Assembly: GCA_005406025.1 (NCBI GenBank)
Contig: BGZK01000106.1
Coordinates: 1 to 64,000, forward strand
Length of the DNA: 64,000 bases
Reading direction: 5' to 3'
Source: Eumeta japonica
Taxonomy: Eukaryota > Arthropoda > Insecta > Lepidoptera > Psychidae
Positions 22,286-33,419 of this stretch are shown one piece after another. Below the pieces are notes generated by a model, which was given only the letters and a program-made list of their open reading frames with translations, ran no database searches and had not been told where the DNA came from. The first letter of the stretch is position 1, and each line of letters begins with the position of its first letter. The translations under genes were made by a program, and so were the position numbers.

Positions 22286-22560
22286 GGATAGTCATCGCCG
22301 CCCGTCGACAACCGCAACCCCCGAGGAGTATGTTGCCGGCCTTTCAAAAAGGGGTACGCCTTTTTCTTGAAAAGCCCCTTGTCGTAGTCCACCGCGAATA
22401 CGGGTGATAGTGGATCATTTCAAAATTCCGTGCGTGGCAGAAAAAGAGCTCATGAAGGGCACGGTGGATGAACACCAGTCCTCGACATGTGCCGATGGTA
22501 ATTCCGGCAAGCGGAACGATGACGAAAATCAGCGGCAGGAACAAGGTCGAATGGTTCATT
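22285..22560 (-). mobile_element. Jockey/CR1-like LINE, decayed C-terminus of RT ORF
   Basis: On the minus strand, 'YDKGLFKKKAYPFLKGRQHT' (22380 down to about 22321) matches the well-known LINE tail 'YDMGFFKKRAYTFLKGRQRT'. It is followed by a degraded 'GGDD' tail and a stop near 22245. Upstream, in shifted frames, a 'FFCHAR'/'PVFAVDYD' region corresponds to 'SFLPRT--LWNELP--VFP--YD'. 5'-truncated, frameshifted. Related tails are at 56.0-56.8 and 57.67-58.3 kb. Confidence 0.7.
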
Positions 22561-22587
22561 GGAGCGCTGTAAGTAGTGTATGCGGTA

Positions 22588-22633
22588 GACTATAGAGCAT
22601 AGAGCATATAGAGCACAGAGATGTTACATCTCT
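22588..22633. repeat. Short 'TAGAGCA' tandem plus a 17-bp near-palindrome
   Basis: 'ATAGAGCATAGAGCATATAG' is a 9-11-bp tandem motif. It runs into AGAGATGT-T-ACATCTCT (22617-22633), a perfect palindrome with an odd centre. Confidence 0.6.
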
Positions 22634-22639
22634 ATGAAA

Positions 22640-23875
22640 AGCTAATAGATTGAGTTGGCTGAGTCAATAGAGTTGCCGTACACGCTACATGCACCCGTGT
22701 CTTATGTCACATACACGATGCGGAGCAAAATAAGTGCGGGGAACTCTGTTTAAACTTCTAATTTGTCGTATGTCCCCTATCCAAAGGCCAAAAGCTAGGT
22801 ACGGCCTTACTCATGTATAATAATATAATATACCTAGAAGATATGTATCGAACGAAATGCAATTAGGGATTATTATCCAAGCGACCTAATATAAATCAAA
22901 ACACATATTGTAAATAAAATCTTTTGGAAATTGTTGTAAGTACATTGAAAAAATTATTGATAAATTTAGATCATTAAATGTCTTGATTCGATGGACCTAA
23001 ATTGTCGCCGAATTGGTACCGAACCAGATAATTCAAGATTCGAGATGATCGATGTTGGATGATGTCTAATAGCAAAACATTTATAAAATTATAATGTATG
23101 TAAGCAAAAATGTAAAGCTTACCTTAAGGCGGGCGACTGTTACAACATACAGAGGAAAAAGTGGTTTGCTTATATATAATGCTCGAATTCCGACTGTTAT
23201 ATTCTTAACAAGTTATGAAATAAAACAATAATCAACAAAATGGGCATCAACGTTCAGCTCACGGGAGAAGACTGTCTCAAATTGTGTTAATGTGTTATTG
23301 AATGTTGTGGTAACACTTGATCATCAGAATAATAGATTTGATTATTATCTGATAGTAAATGTTATCTGTGTCCTCTAAGCGAAAAAAATGGTGTTCAATC
23401 TGATAGTTTCCATTTGGCAGGCATCAGAGAATTATTTACAATCGAAATTACTGTTTTTTTGGTATATCTATAAATTGTATTACGAAGATGTAAAGTTCAG
23501 GGAAACCCTTTCTACATCTCTTGTTTTTTGGAATAAAAAGTCATTATGCGTATGACATAAAATATTCAATGTAAGATTATTCGATACTGTTTGTTTGATG
23601 GCTAATATGTTCGCATAATTTAAAATATTTTACTCCAAATAAAAAAAATATAGCATAAGTGCGCACTTATACTTTTCATACATTTCATAAGCTATTATTT
23701 TTACAATCATTTCGCTGATTCGATCATAATTGTGAACGGAATATAATTATGAAACTGAAAATTTCTCCTTTCGCATCTCGTCTGGACATATAGTATCGGC
23801 CGGATCTTCTGTTACGATTTTCTTACAAAGACCTGTAAAAAGCTAATGATGAAAAAAGAAGAAAAAAAAAAGGAG
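22640..23875. other. AT-rich spacer, nothing recognised
   Basis: No supported feature. No long frame, terminal repeat or RNA gene. Confidence 0.4.
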
Positions 23876-23879
23876 GAAT

Positions 23880-23990
23880 TCCAGTTACACCTTTCCGCGC
23901 AGGACCGTATCCTGCTCGGGGCGAACAGCCGGCTAATTATTTCCCGCCTCGCGTCCGGCCCGGGTAACACAATCGCTCTTCTGGAAAAAA
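23880..23990. promoter_or_regulatory. CpG-rich patch with a TAATTA core
   Basis: Compact GC-rich block ('CGCGCAGGACCG', 'GCCTCGCGTCCGGCCCGGG') surrounding TAATTA at 23934-23939. Noncoding. Resembles the other CpG patches of the window. Confidence 0.25.
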
Positions 23991-24469
23991 AAAACTGTTT
24001 ACAAGTGTAAGAAATATAAATGGAAATATTTAATTAGCCGTCTTGTTATCTTTTTGTTAAAAAAATATAATTAAACTTTTAATCTATGTAACGCCTACCT
24101 CGAACGGTTTAATAAAATCGTATTATTAAGTCAATTTTTACAGGTAATTGTTAATAATATACAGCATTTAATTCCATATTTTATTGTATTATCACTATGT
24201 ATTTTTCCTATCTGGTATTATTGGCATATTATCTATTATAATTATTATAAAACAAAAAAAAACGTACTTAGCACATTACATAACACTGCGTTTAGATATT
24301 TAATACTCTTTTTATAACTCACTAATCAAGAAATTAAAAATGTGGCACTTTCTTATGTTATTCAACAAATATTGGTTGAGGAATTTTGTATAAGAAAAAT
24401 AAATTAGTATTTTAATCGTTGTTAAATGAAGAGAAAATGTTTAAAAACCAAACTTTAAAACAGCACCTA

Positions 24470-24830
24470 AATCGTAAATTGTGATGCTAAAATTGAGATA
24501 ATAATTTCCTTACATTTTCCTTTGAGAGATGAAAGGAAATTATAAACAGCACGAATAGCCCATTTCTACAGTACGAAAATTGCGTTAATGTTGGCTGCGT
24601 GACCCCATAATAAAATTCCATAGTTCATGAGACTATGAAAAAAACTAAAATAAACTAATCTCGCGGTGCTTTCATTTGTAAGCCGCCGGCAGTTTTTTGA
24701 CTGTATTTGCTGCAAAACTAAGTTTTTTCGTCAATATCGTTATATAACAATTCTACTGATATCTAGCATCTAAAGTGAGACCAGGAAATATGGTCGTGTT
24801 ATTCGAAATGACTGAACTGACGGACCGATC
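24470..24830 (-). mobile_element. LINE RT domain fragment (Jockey/CR1-like), minus strand
   Basis: Reading the minus strand from about 24800 down: 'FPGLTLDARYQ', 'LTKKLSFAANTVKKLP', 'SHELWNFIMGSRSQH', 'FRTVEMGYSCCL'. These follow in order the palm-to-thumb blocks of insect LINE RTs ('FLGLTLDAKLQW', 'LAKKLSSAAYAVKKIR', 'SVMSYGILLWG', 'IFVLQKRAIRAIY'). Several stops and one or more shifts. No intact 5' part is recognisable. Confidence 0.65.
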
Positions 24831-26190
24831 GCTTCCAATTATGTTGTATAAAAAAGCGCAAAATGAGTATACCTACTTATTATGTGACAAAACTTTGCAT
24901 TATTATCTAATCCAAACTCCAATTAAAATTCCATAAATTTTGCGCTTCCTTTAGTCATTGAGAGGTATTGAAAATTAGTTTAGCAATCACTATTTGAATT
25001 TTGTACTTTTTTATGCAATAGAAGGAAATAAAACAAATATTTTGTGTATTGTTATTTTAGCACTGTAATTCTATAACCATTTGCAAATTGACCAGTAGTG
25101 CACAGTTGTTGTATATTAAAAATATATTTTTTTATTTGACATTTATTCATAATTTCCATTTTGATATTTTACTGTTTAGGTTTTTTTCATATCACATTTT
25201 TACGAACTTTCCAACGCAACTTTCTCATCTACAAAGATAAATTTGCAGATTTCTTATAAGTGTCTTAACGACTGTTGTTTCTGGATGTCGATTATATTCT
25301 ATCGTATATAAATCACATTATATTTCTAAATAACGGCCTCTCTTTTTGCTATGTTCTTTCTATTGTTTAGTAATATCTAAATTTCTCTCGTTTGTCATAA
25401 ATTCTGTAGGTCTCATCGATACTCGTGTTCTGACAGCTTCACTATTTTGATAACATCACAATCATAAGAGATATGAACAAGTCCCACTTTTCGATCTTAA
25501 TTTTATATTGTTACGCAATGGACCTGTCGAGGGTTCGAATATTGAGATCTCATGTTAGGAAACACGTAGAAAAGCAGAAAACGTATATTTAGTAATACAG
25601 AAAATGCGTTTTACTTGCTTAAACATCACAAGCTAATCGGTTAAAAAAAACATTTGAGAGAAGTTTACATCATGTAAAATCTATTGATTAAATAAGCATT
25701 GTTTAGTAGGCAATAAATATTAAACGAATTGACAATAAAAGAGTTGAGAAATAAAGACGAATAAAATGAAATATGTAGTAGCATTTATTGTTTTATAAAT
25801 TTTCATTTACAAACTGAAGCCTAGCTTATAGCATTAAACCTAGAGCGAAAAGGGAAATGAGCACAATTAAAAAAAGAAAATGAAGAGAATTTTTTTTTGT
25901 TCTAGTTACAAAAAGCAAATAGGGAATTTTTTACAAAGGTGATTTCTTAACATGGAAAATATCAAAACAAATTTAGCATATTAGTGTATAGATAAAAGGA
26001 CTTATATTCATTCATGTTCACATGATCCTATACATGTACTATACACCTTATTGAAGGGATGTGGTTGATCTCAACGGATTGTGAACTAGTGTGGCTCATA
26101 TACAGTACCACATGGGTCCAAACCACTTCCGTTGAGGAACGTATGTAAGACCAATTTTATTCCCACACATCTTTAAGCCTCTCTTACAAA
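24830..26190. other. AT-rich spacer, nothing recognised
   Basis: May contain further unreadable 5' sequence of the minus-strand LINE at 24.5-24.8 kb. Otherwise no feature. Confidence 0.35.
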
Positions 26191-26196
26191 TTAATG

Positions 26197-26212
26197 TAAC
26201 CTAACCTAACCT
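26197..26212. repeat. Short CCTAA run (telomere-like)
   Basis: TAACCTAACCTAACCT is three tandem CCTAA units, the complement of the insect telomere unit TTAGG. Three units are too few to call an interstitial telomere. Confidence 0.5.
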
Positions 26213-26214
26213 TC

Positions 26215-26900
26215 ACTAACCCGTCTGCATGGAGGTATGTGGGATCAACCGGAATAAACCAGAATGAACCGGTTCCTCATCCAGCTTCCCACTTCGGCGT
26301 GAACTGTTTTACTTTCTCATTCAAGCTATAGCAATTGAAATATAAAAACCTCGTATGTTAGGTCAGATAGTAACTCAATTTTATTGTCGATCTATCGTAT
26401 ATATATATTGTATATATTTGATGGTTTAATTAATACGTTTTGAGAATTAGCGTCTCAATAAATGGAAATGTAAAAATAAAATAATATAAATTATCGGATA
26501 AAGCGTAACTTTGCAAAAATTCGCAATTAGTCGTTTGCTTACATCATGCAATAACATAACGTGCAATCTACTGCTCACCCACGAATCTGTTATTCCACTA
26601 GGAGTCTACATTTGATTAATTGAATATAGATTGGAGAGGGCTGACAGATGTCAAACACTTAAGCAAATGCTAAAATTTTTATTTATCATAACCGCCAGTC
26701 AATTAGAAGACAACTTCTACGTCTGTTTCATGGTAATGCAGCGTATCCTCAGCAGAGGTTAGACAATCACATCCCGATTATAATCACCGATAGATGCGCC
26801 TCCACCGTATCAACATACGATGTGCATGCATGCAGATCATATTGCATATTCGGATAGTGGTTAATAGTGGTTAAAGTCTACATAAACATCGATATAGTTG
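26215..26900. other. Spacer, nothing recognised
   Basis: A short 'AACCGGAATAAACCAGAATG' repetition at about 26258 is the only pattern. Confidence 0.35.
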
Positions 26901-26929
26901 TTATTTGACTATCGATATCACGATTACTA

Positions 26930-27125
26930 ATCGCAAGCGAATCACTATCCTATTCGTTATGGCGGTCGTGAACTCGCGCCATCAGCAGACGCGAAGTGAG
27001 CAGAAAGGCATTGCAAACGAGCGACGTGACGTCAACTTCGGTATTAATGCACGGCGCGGCGCTTTTGTCTCGCATATGGGTCTGTGGGCGAGCTTTGTCG
27101 GGAAAAATAGGGTGCATGAGCTTAT
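26930..27125. promoter_or_regulatory. CpG-enriched patch with a CRE palindrome
   Basis: CpG-enriched noncoding block containing TGACGTCA (27027-27034), the full CREB/ATF palindrome. The 75-codon frame across it has no recognised domain. Confidence 0.25.
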
Positions 27126-27134
27126 GTTTTAGGG

Positions 27135-28104
27135 TTAAAAAGGTGTAAATGCCGTGTCTCTACATTTCGAAAGAGCAGGATTAAGACACTGGTAGATTCC
27201 TGTTGATGATAATGTCACTATTTGTGGTAAAGTGTTCTAAATTGATACTAAAATGTCTTCGTATATGACAACGTACAACGAATATAAAGAAAACATTCAC
27301 AGTGGAGATTTGGTTGAGTAAAAAAATGACTAACGACGTAAATGTTAGTAATTATCAACAATGAATAAGTTTATTAGTGAGACAAATAAAAAAAAAACAT
27401 TTTAAATAAAGTTTTAATATTACATTTATTGCATGAAAGTGTAAGTAAAATAATTACTTTAAAATTTCAGTAATAATTTGTTTGTTTTACCAGAAGTAAT
27501 ATTAAAGGGCAAAAGAAGCGACTTTGAAATTATAAAGTGTGACATTACGTACCTATAATGTGTCTCACTTTGTATGTTTCAAATTTCCTTATCAATTCTT
27601 ATCAAATCTAATCCAAAAACTTCCCACATAAATAAAATTAAAAAAAAGAAATCATTGTATTTTTATGTTTTTATATCCATCCTGATAATTGTTTCCTTTA
27701 TGTAATAATCAATATTATAAAAGTTGAGGCTTTGCGAACCACTTGGTCATATTTTTAGGTAGCAGATTTTACTATGAATCTTCTACTGTGCATTTATAAC
27801 TACATGATGTATATACATACCCCAATTTTCATGGTACAACTGTACTTGATGTGGATTCCTACGTCGATAGGTACCAAGCTCGCCTAGTTGATTTGTTTAC
27901 GAGTTACCACAATTTTGTATGTGGATGAAACTATCCACTTCTACATTTTCGTGAGTAAGGAGACTTACATTGATTACTTGAGCTGAAAATGGGTCGGGTT
28001 AAATCTTATTAAATCTAATTTAAACTAAGGAGGATAAAATTTAAAATTTTAAGTCAACTTTTAAAAACAAGATTTTTAAGACATTATTATATAGATAATA
28101 AAAA
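27135..28104. other. AT-rich spacer, nothing recognised
   Basis: No feature supported between the CpG patch and the mariner stump. Confidence 0.4.
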
Positions 28105-28106
28105 CA

Positions 28107-28326
28107 TTAGGTCGGGGAAAAAGTTTTGAGTACCTATTTTATAAATAAAGTTGCAGTAAAATCTTTTTGGTTGTACTGTTTGTATCTGGCTAGTTTTTAT
28201 ATTATTAATGGATGATATTTTAAAAAAAGAAACATAAAAAGTAAAAACAGGGTCCCGTCATTTCTGTATTGTTTTTCTGTACGTCAAAGTAAATAAATCT
28301 ATCGTAAAAATTCGATACATTTTGAA
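28107..28326 (+). mobile_element. Mariner 5'-end stump
   Basis: TTAGGTCGGGGAAAAAGTTT (28107-) and the following ~200 bp ('GCAGTAAAATCTTTTTGG', 'GTTTGTATCTGGCTAG', 'TTCGATACATTTTGAAG') match the 5' regions of the mariner copies at 8.07 and 49.95 kb. The homology stops at about 28326, exactly where a copia gag frame begins. No 3' half is present nearby, and the usual TA before the end reads CA. Confidence 0.85.
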
Positions 28327-28329
28327 GAT

Positions 28330-28880
28330 TTATCAGAATTGATATTAGCGATTAGTTCTACGAAATTACAGCATATTCGTGGATGCGGTACTCCCCGTGA
28401 AGTTTGGGTGAAACTTGCGTCAGTGTATGCACTAAATACCTGCAAGGAAAGCTTCACTACTTGAACAACTAATGTTTTTATAAGATATGTGAAGGTGGAA
28501 ATGTTAGAGTTCACGTAAATAAATTCTTTAATATAACTGATTGACTTAGTGCTTTGGGAATTGAGATAAACCAAGATTTTCTGTCTGTATTGTTGTGATA
28601 TAGTCTTCCTGATAGAAATGAAGACTACAGATGTGCTATGGAATCATGTGATAAACTGTTGAAGGTTGAGGCTCTTAAAGTGGAGATACTTGGGAAGAGT
28701 AAAATAGAATCGCAGTCAGTGGTTGAGATAGCTGGAAGTGTCGGAAGCGGAAATCAACGTAACAATAACAATTTTTTTAAAGAATATTGTTATAAGTGCG
28801 GAAAGAATGAACACAAATCACCAGATTGTCCATTGAGACAATCAAAGCTAGATGTCAGAAGAAATGGACAAGATAGATAA
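28330..28880 (+). pseudogene. Copia gag pseudogene with zinc knuckle
   Basis: Starts mid-gag with 'ELILAISSTKLQHIRGCGTP' and 'EVWVKLASVYAL', typical of the UBN2/gag region of copia elements. A shifted middle part reads 'INQDFLSVLL'-like. The last open piece (28638-28877) contains 'KVEALKVEILGKSK' and the nucleic-acid-binding knuckle CYKCGKNEHKSPDC (28788-28829), a perfect C-X2-C-X4-H-X4-C. The N-terminus of gag is missing, replaced by the mariner stump. Confidence 0.85.
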
Positions 28881-28944
28881 TGTGGACAAGCAGGTGATGA
28901 TTCGCTATGTATCATATTGAATTTACTGGTAGTACATCGAGTAA

Positions 28945-30350
28945 TGGCTATGGATAATTGATAGTGGCTGTACTACATATTTAAGTGGGACCTGCGATGA
29001 ATCAAACTACGAAAAGAGTATGAAGAGAATAAGACAAGGGAAGGAGACGAGGAAGACTAAAATTGATTACAACTGGTTTGAGAGGTCGTCTTAGAAAATT
29101 ATTTTTTTACATCACATTGCAGTGAAGTTATTTACGATGAACAAAACACTAATAAAAATGCTGGAATAGCTGAAATTAAATTGGACGATGCCGTAAAGCT
29201 ATTCAGTCTGAAATTATAAGTTTATTTAAAAAAAACGATACCTGGAATATTGTAAAATGACCTCAAAGTCTAAATGTCATTGGAAGTCGTTTAATATTAA
29301 CCAATAAATCAGACGGATCAACTGAAAAAAGAAAAGCTAGTGTTGTTGCAAAAGATTACGAATATATTGTTGATTATAAGATCAAGAATATATTGTTGAT
29401 TATAATCAAACTTTTGCTCCAGTTGCGAGAATGGAATCCATAAGACTTTTACTTGCTTTATCAATGGAATTAAGTTTTAAAATTAGAAAATATGCTGTAG
29501 TAACTGCAAATTTAAATCGAATATTCAATAATAGTGTTTTTATGAAGATTCTATAAAGGTTTTCTGAGACATAAAAGATTATCAGTGATATTTTAGTTTC
29601 AGAAGAATTGAAGGTTAAAGGTGAATTTATGGTGAAATGTATAAAAGGAGGAAGTGATGTTTGTGAATTAAAAAAAAGGCTCTTTATGGACTGAAACAAG
29701 CTGGAATAGGATATCATGAAGAATTATTAAGAAAATTGAACAATATGGTACTTAGACCAACAAAAGCAGAGTGTTGTTTGTATTATGCTGTACGTAATAG
29801 TAATGTTTAATTATTATTACTTTACGTTGATGACATTTTAATTGTTATTAGTTGAATTGAGGAAGTGAAACACAAACTGTAAGATTGTTTTGAAATCATG
29901 GACTTAGGTCCTATAAAACAATTTTTAGGATTAGAAATGTATCAAACGGATGAATAAATTTCTGCGAATCAGACCAGATATATTATTAATTTACTTGAAA
30001 AGTTTAAAATGAATGGATGTTATCCAAAGAAGACACCAGCTAAATTACAAAGCAAAAAATATTCTAAGGAAAAGAAATAAGAAATTAATAATTTACAGGG
30101 AGCTTATCGGAAGATTAGTGTACTTAATTGTAGAAACCAGAACAAATATTGCCAATACTTTTAGCTCATAAATAGCTTACCAATACGATTAGCTCAATTC
30201 GTTGACAAGCCGAGTTAGCATATTGGGTAGCAAATTAGCATATTGGGTAGCAGCTAAACTTAGATATTTGGCTGGAATGAAAAAGCTTGGAATATTGTAT
30301 ATTAAACAAAATAAATCAATGTATGGTTATTGTGGTGCTGACTGTGGAGG
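28945..30350 (+). pseudogene. Copia pol pseudogene (protease remnant, RT, RNase H start)
   Basis: 'WIIDSGCTTYLSG' (28952-28990) is the copia aspartic protease motif. Integrase is almost wholly lost, and the frame resumes with 'KNDTWNIV' and 'NVIGSRLILTNKSDG' (29230-29330), then 'QTFAPVARMESIRLLLAL' (29408-29460), 'KALYGLKQAG' (about 29680), 'YVDDILIVIS' (YVDD at 29823-29834), 'DLGPIKQFLGLEMYQTDE' (29905-29955), 'YIINLLEKFKMNGCYPKKTP' (29975-30040), 'RLAQFVDKP' and 'LYGYCGADCGGC'. Small internal duplications occur at about 29357-29402 and 30221-30255. Clearly inactive. Confidence 0.85.
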
Positions 30351-30354
30351 TTGT

Positions 30355-30915
30355 GTTGTAAGCAGGCAGGGGGCGCTGTAAGCATAAATATCTGAACCTC
30401 TTCCAAAGAAGTAACATGACAAGTGTGTTCAAGAAATAGGACTTGTAACTGTTTAATTTATTATTCGAACTCATGTCTTGCCGGGGCAGGGGGGGTTGAA
30501 TATACAAGACACTCGTTATTTATGTATCTTATTTAAAATATTATTATATTTTTTGTTTTGTGATCTGACAATCGTATTTTTTTTATTCTGATGACAGCTT
30601 TGACATATTCTGTATCTTTTAAGTAGTTAATAAAATGAGATTGGTGTTTAATATATTATAAATTGTGAAGTTGCTACTTTTCTTCATAATTTTAATAAAT
30701 TAATTAAATTTAAAATAAATAGATATTAATTAACCTAAGTTATTATTTCAGTTCGTTTCATTGTCTAGTATAAACTAATACTCAGTGAGCACGTGTGTAT
30801 GTGATTACTAATAGTATATGATTATCTGAATACCAAATATGTATCATTTTACATATTATTTTTTTAATTTTGATCTAACGTAAAAGCACTATTAAGCAAA
30901 TTTAAGAAAAGCAAT
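30355..30915. other. AT-rich spacer; CTCF-like core at its left edge
   Basis: CAGGGGGCGCTG lies at 30367-30378, immediately after the copia RNase H fragment. No long terminal repeat could be delimited. The rest is AT-rich. Confidence 0.35.
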
Positions 30916-30920
30916 AAATA

Positions 30921-31075
30921 AAAATCAGCCAAGTGTGAATCGGCCTCGAACTGAAAAATCGCAAATGAATGAATGAAAATAATTTCGCATAAATATTTAA
31001 CAGAGATATATAGATATATTGTTGTAGTACGGAACCCTCGGTGCGCCAGTCTAACTCGCACTTCGCCGGGTTATT
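30921..31075. repeat. Foldback copy of the 'GAACCCTCGGTGCGC' repeat terminus
   Basis: The right arm 'ACGGAACCCTCGGTGCGCCA' followed by 'CTCGCACTTCGCCGGGTTATTTTTT' (31030-31075) is the terminus of a repeat family that I know from Lepidoptera. The left arm 'AAAAATCAGCCAAGTGTGAA' plus 'TCGGCCTCG' (30921-30950) is its imperfect reverse complement. The two arms enclose about 80 bp, so this is a foldback or two termini meeting head-on. Confidence 0.6.
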
Positions 31076-31079
31076 TTTT

Positions 31080-31885
31080 GTTAGCCTTAGGATTGCAGCA
31101 AGTAGTTTCGCATTGAAAATGGCTATTTAATTCAATATAGTTTAATGATAATTAATAAAATATTATTTTTGAGGTGAGGGCGCGGGCACCAATGAACTCA
31201 TCGTATACCATCAGGTGCCTGCACATATCACTATAATTTATCAGTTGTCGAAGTATTTTTTTTTTCGTTCTCGGTATCATTTTATAAATCAACAGCGGAA
31301 TTTGTTTCTTATCAAAAATGAAAAGATCGATTAGGCGTGTACTTTAGGATTTTCTAAATTTTCACAGAATATTTTACGTTCTTATAATCATGATGAGTGT
31401 TTAGAACAGATGTTAGAGTCTTGTTTCGTGTGGGGTTTCGAATGAATTACCATGAACTAGTGCCATATACTTTATATTTTATAATTAATCTTTGCAGTTT
31501 GCCTAAGGACGAAATGGGATGGGAACAAATTAGAATAGAGGTTGGTGTCAAAGGTTAAATAAATAACCTATCCTTTCGTTGAATTGCCGCTATTTGTTCT
31601 AACTAAACTTTATTGAAATCTGGCAAGCTATAAGGGTTTTTAGTCATTTGTGCGGACTCCTTAAAAATGTCCCTCGATAGTTTTTATTGTATTTAAGGAA
31701 CAAATATCTAAGTAAAAAACTTACAAACGTTAAGCGAAATCGCTTAAGAAGTATTTGTATAATGGGTTCCATCGACAAATCCAGCTAGCATTTCATTTAA
31801 ACAGTTACACGGTAACATATCGCATTAGTATAAATAAATATATTCGGCGTGCGTACACGCACACACGACCCGAATTAATCATGGG
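31080..31885. other. AT-rich spacer, nothing recognised
   Basis: No supported feature. Confidence 0.4.
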
Positions 31886-31889
31886 ATAA

Positions 31890-32145
31890 ATCGCGGAATC
31901 AAGAAACCATCAAATAACCAATCCGCTTTTAATCACGCACAAAGCGAGCGGCCCCGGCGCGTTTATTCAAAACTGACAAAGGAAAAAAAGCAATCTTCCG
32001 AGATTGCCGTTTTCGGGGGGGCCCCGACACAAAAGTGAGTGCTGGCAACCCCAGCGCGATGTCCTTTGCTAACAACATGTTATTCGGTAATTTAGTGTTG
32101 GCGGCACTGGATGAGGGAGATCGACGAGTATGTGCGCACACGGAC
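31890..32145. promoter_or_regulatory. GC-enriched patch
   Basis: Noncoding block with 'GAGCGGCCCCGGCGCG' and 'GGGGGGGCCCCGACAC' amid AT-rich DNA, containing 'CTTTTAATCACGC'. The 70-codon minus frame has no recognised domain. Similar in character to the other CpG patches. Confidence 0.25.
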
Positions 32146-32149
32146 TAAT

Positions 32150-32840
32150 TGATTGCTTTTTTTTTACACGAGTGGATAGTGTTTGAGTTTCAAGTTCATT
32201 TTAATGTGATTAAACGTACGTAGGGGCAGACCAGATATTGAGTAATAAATGTGACAGTAGTGGGTAGTTTAGTATCAACGTAAAAGTTGAGCATTGAGGG
32301 AATATAAAAAGTTAATTACCGTTTAAAACTAACAATGACTGAATTTAAGTTTAAAATATAGGCTCTCTGGTATGACCTAGTCCGAAATGATCCATAAAAC
32401 TAGCAGCATTGGTGCGTTGGATGGCGATAGATAACGCCTAGATACGACCCAGAAAGAGGGTCGCCCTAAGTCGTTTAATTTGTTATCCAAAGTGTTTATG
32501 TAGTCTAAATATCATATCATAGAGTATTTTTTATTTATCTATATGTTTAGAATTATTAAAAACTTAATTGAGACTTTAAAAATTAATTGTTAGAACTTAA
32601 CAAGTCCTTTGTGAATCGTGTATCGAGACCGCCATGGAACCGGTCACACTCTCGAGAGACCTCAGCAAATAGACTTTTCGAAAATTTTCTAATGCGCCAG
32701 TTCTAATACAAGATCGCCACAGGATGAACTCACTTTTGAGTCTCCTTAGCACCACTTCTTTCACCATAGATGATAAACAAATCGCTGTATATGATTTTTG
32801 AAGTGAAACTTCTTTATCAACGTATGAGAGAAATCTTCGC
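32150..32840. other. Spacer; two small adjacent hairpins near 32.43 kb
   Basis: GGCG-N8-CGCC (32423-32438) and CGACCC-N7-GGGTCG (32445-32463) follow one another within 41 bp. No RNA family is recognised. The rest shows nothing. Confidence 0.35.
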
Positions 32841-32841
32841 C

Positions 32842-32900
32842 GTCACGTTTTTCTGTTACGCGCAATATTTATTTATAAGTCACGTTTTTCTGTTACGCGC
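32842..32900. repeat. 22-bp direct repeat, two copies
   Basis: GTCACGTTTTTCTGTTACGC plus GC occurs at 32842-32863 and again, identical, at 32879-32900. A local duplication within unrecognised sequence. Confidence 0.85.
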
Positions 32901-33044
32901 TTTGTTTATTTCTAAAACTCAGAAGTGACGTGAAAAATAATATTTCAATAATAAAGTGACAGGCAAATGTATTCTAATTCTAGCGGATTGCTAACAAAAA
33001 TAAGTAATGATATCTTTTTTTCTAATACATCCAACACGTGGGCC

Positions 33045-33072
33045 AATAAATACCATGATTATGGTATTTATT
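33045..33072. repeat. Perfect 12-bp inverted repeat
   Basis: AATAAATACCAT (33045-33056) pairs with ATGGTATTTATT (33061-33072) around a 4-nt loop. Confidence 0.7.
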
Positions 33073-33337
33073 TTTTTTTTTAGGTTATTTCAGGTTAACC
33101 TCAGTTTTTGATTGTAAGTATCGATAAATGTATATAACTTCATTAAAACTAGCAGTTATTAATTAATACGACTCTTAATCTAGTAAATATCAATGAATTG
33201 TGATAATAAAAAAAAATCATTTAAAAATAAACTGTTCACAGTTAGAAAATGAAAACATGGGGATGTACATTTTTTTTTTTTATACTTAATGTATAGAATT
33301 TATCTATGAAAAACAGTCCTCAAACATCAACAATAAG

Positions 33338-33417
33338 ATCCAGCAGTAGTGCTGGATTGCACGGAATTTAGTGACCTGGTAAAACCTCCATTAATTCTAC
33401 CATTAATGGAGGTTTTA
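33338..33417. repeat. Two consecutive perfect hairpins (8-bp and 16-bp arms)
   Basis: ATCCAGCA-GTAG-TGCTGGAT (33338-33357) is followed 22 bp later by TAAAACCTCCATTAAT (33380-33395), a 6-nt loop, and its exact complement at 33402-33417. The 16-bp stem is perfect. It could be a terminator-like or mobile-element foldback structure; no gene lies nearby. Confidence 0.75.
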
Positions 33418-33419
33418 TA

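Larger units (their letters stand above)
28327..30350 (+). mobile_element. Ty1/copia retrotransposon, decayed internal region
   Basis: Plus-strand frames give copia gag, then a protease remnant, then, after loss of most of the integrase, the reverse transcriptase and the start of RNase H, in the correct order. Multiple stops and shifts. No long terminal repeats are recognised on either side. The left boundary coincides with the broken mariner end. Confidence 0.85.

Noticed and set aside
26197..26212. Interstitial telomere
   Set aside because: Only three CCTAA units, which is common by chance.
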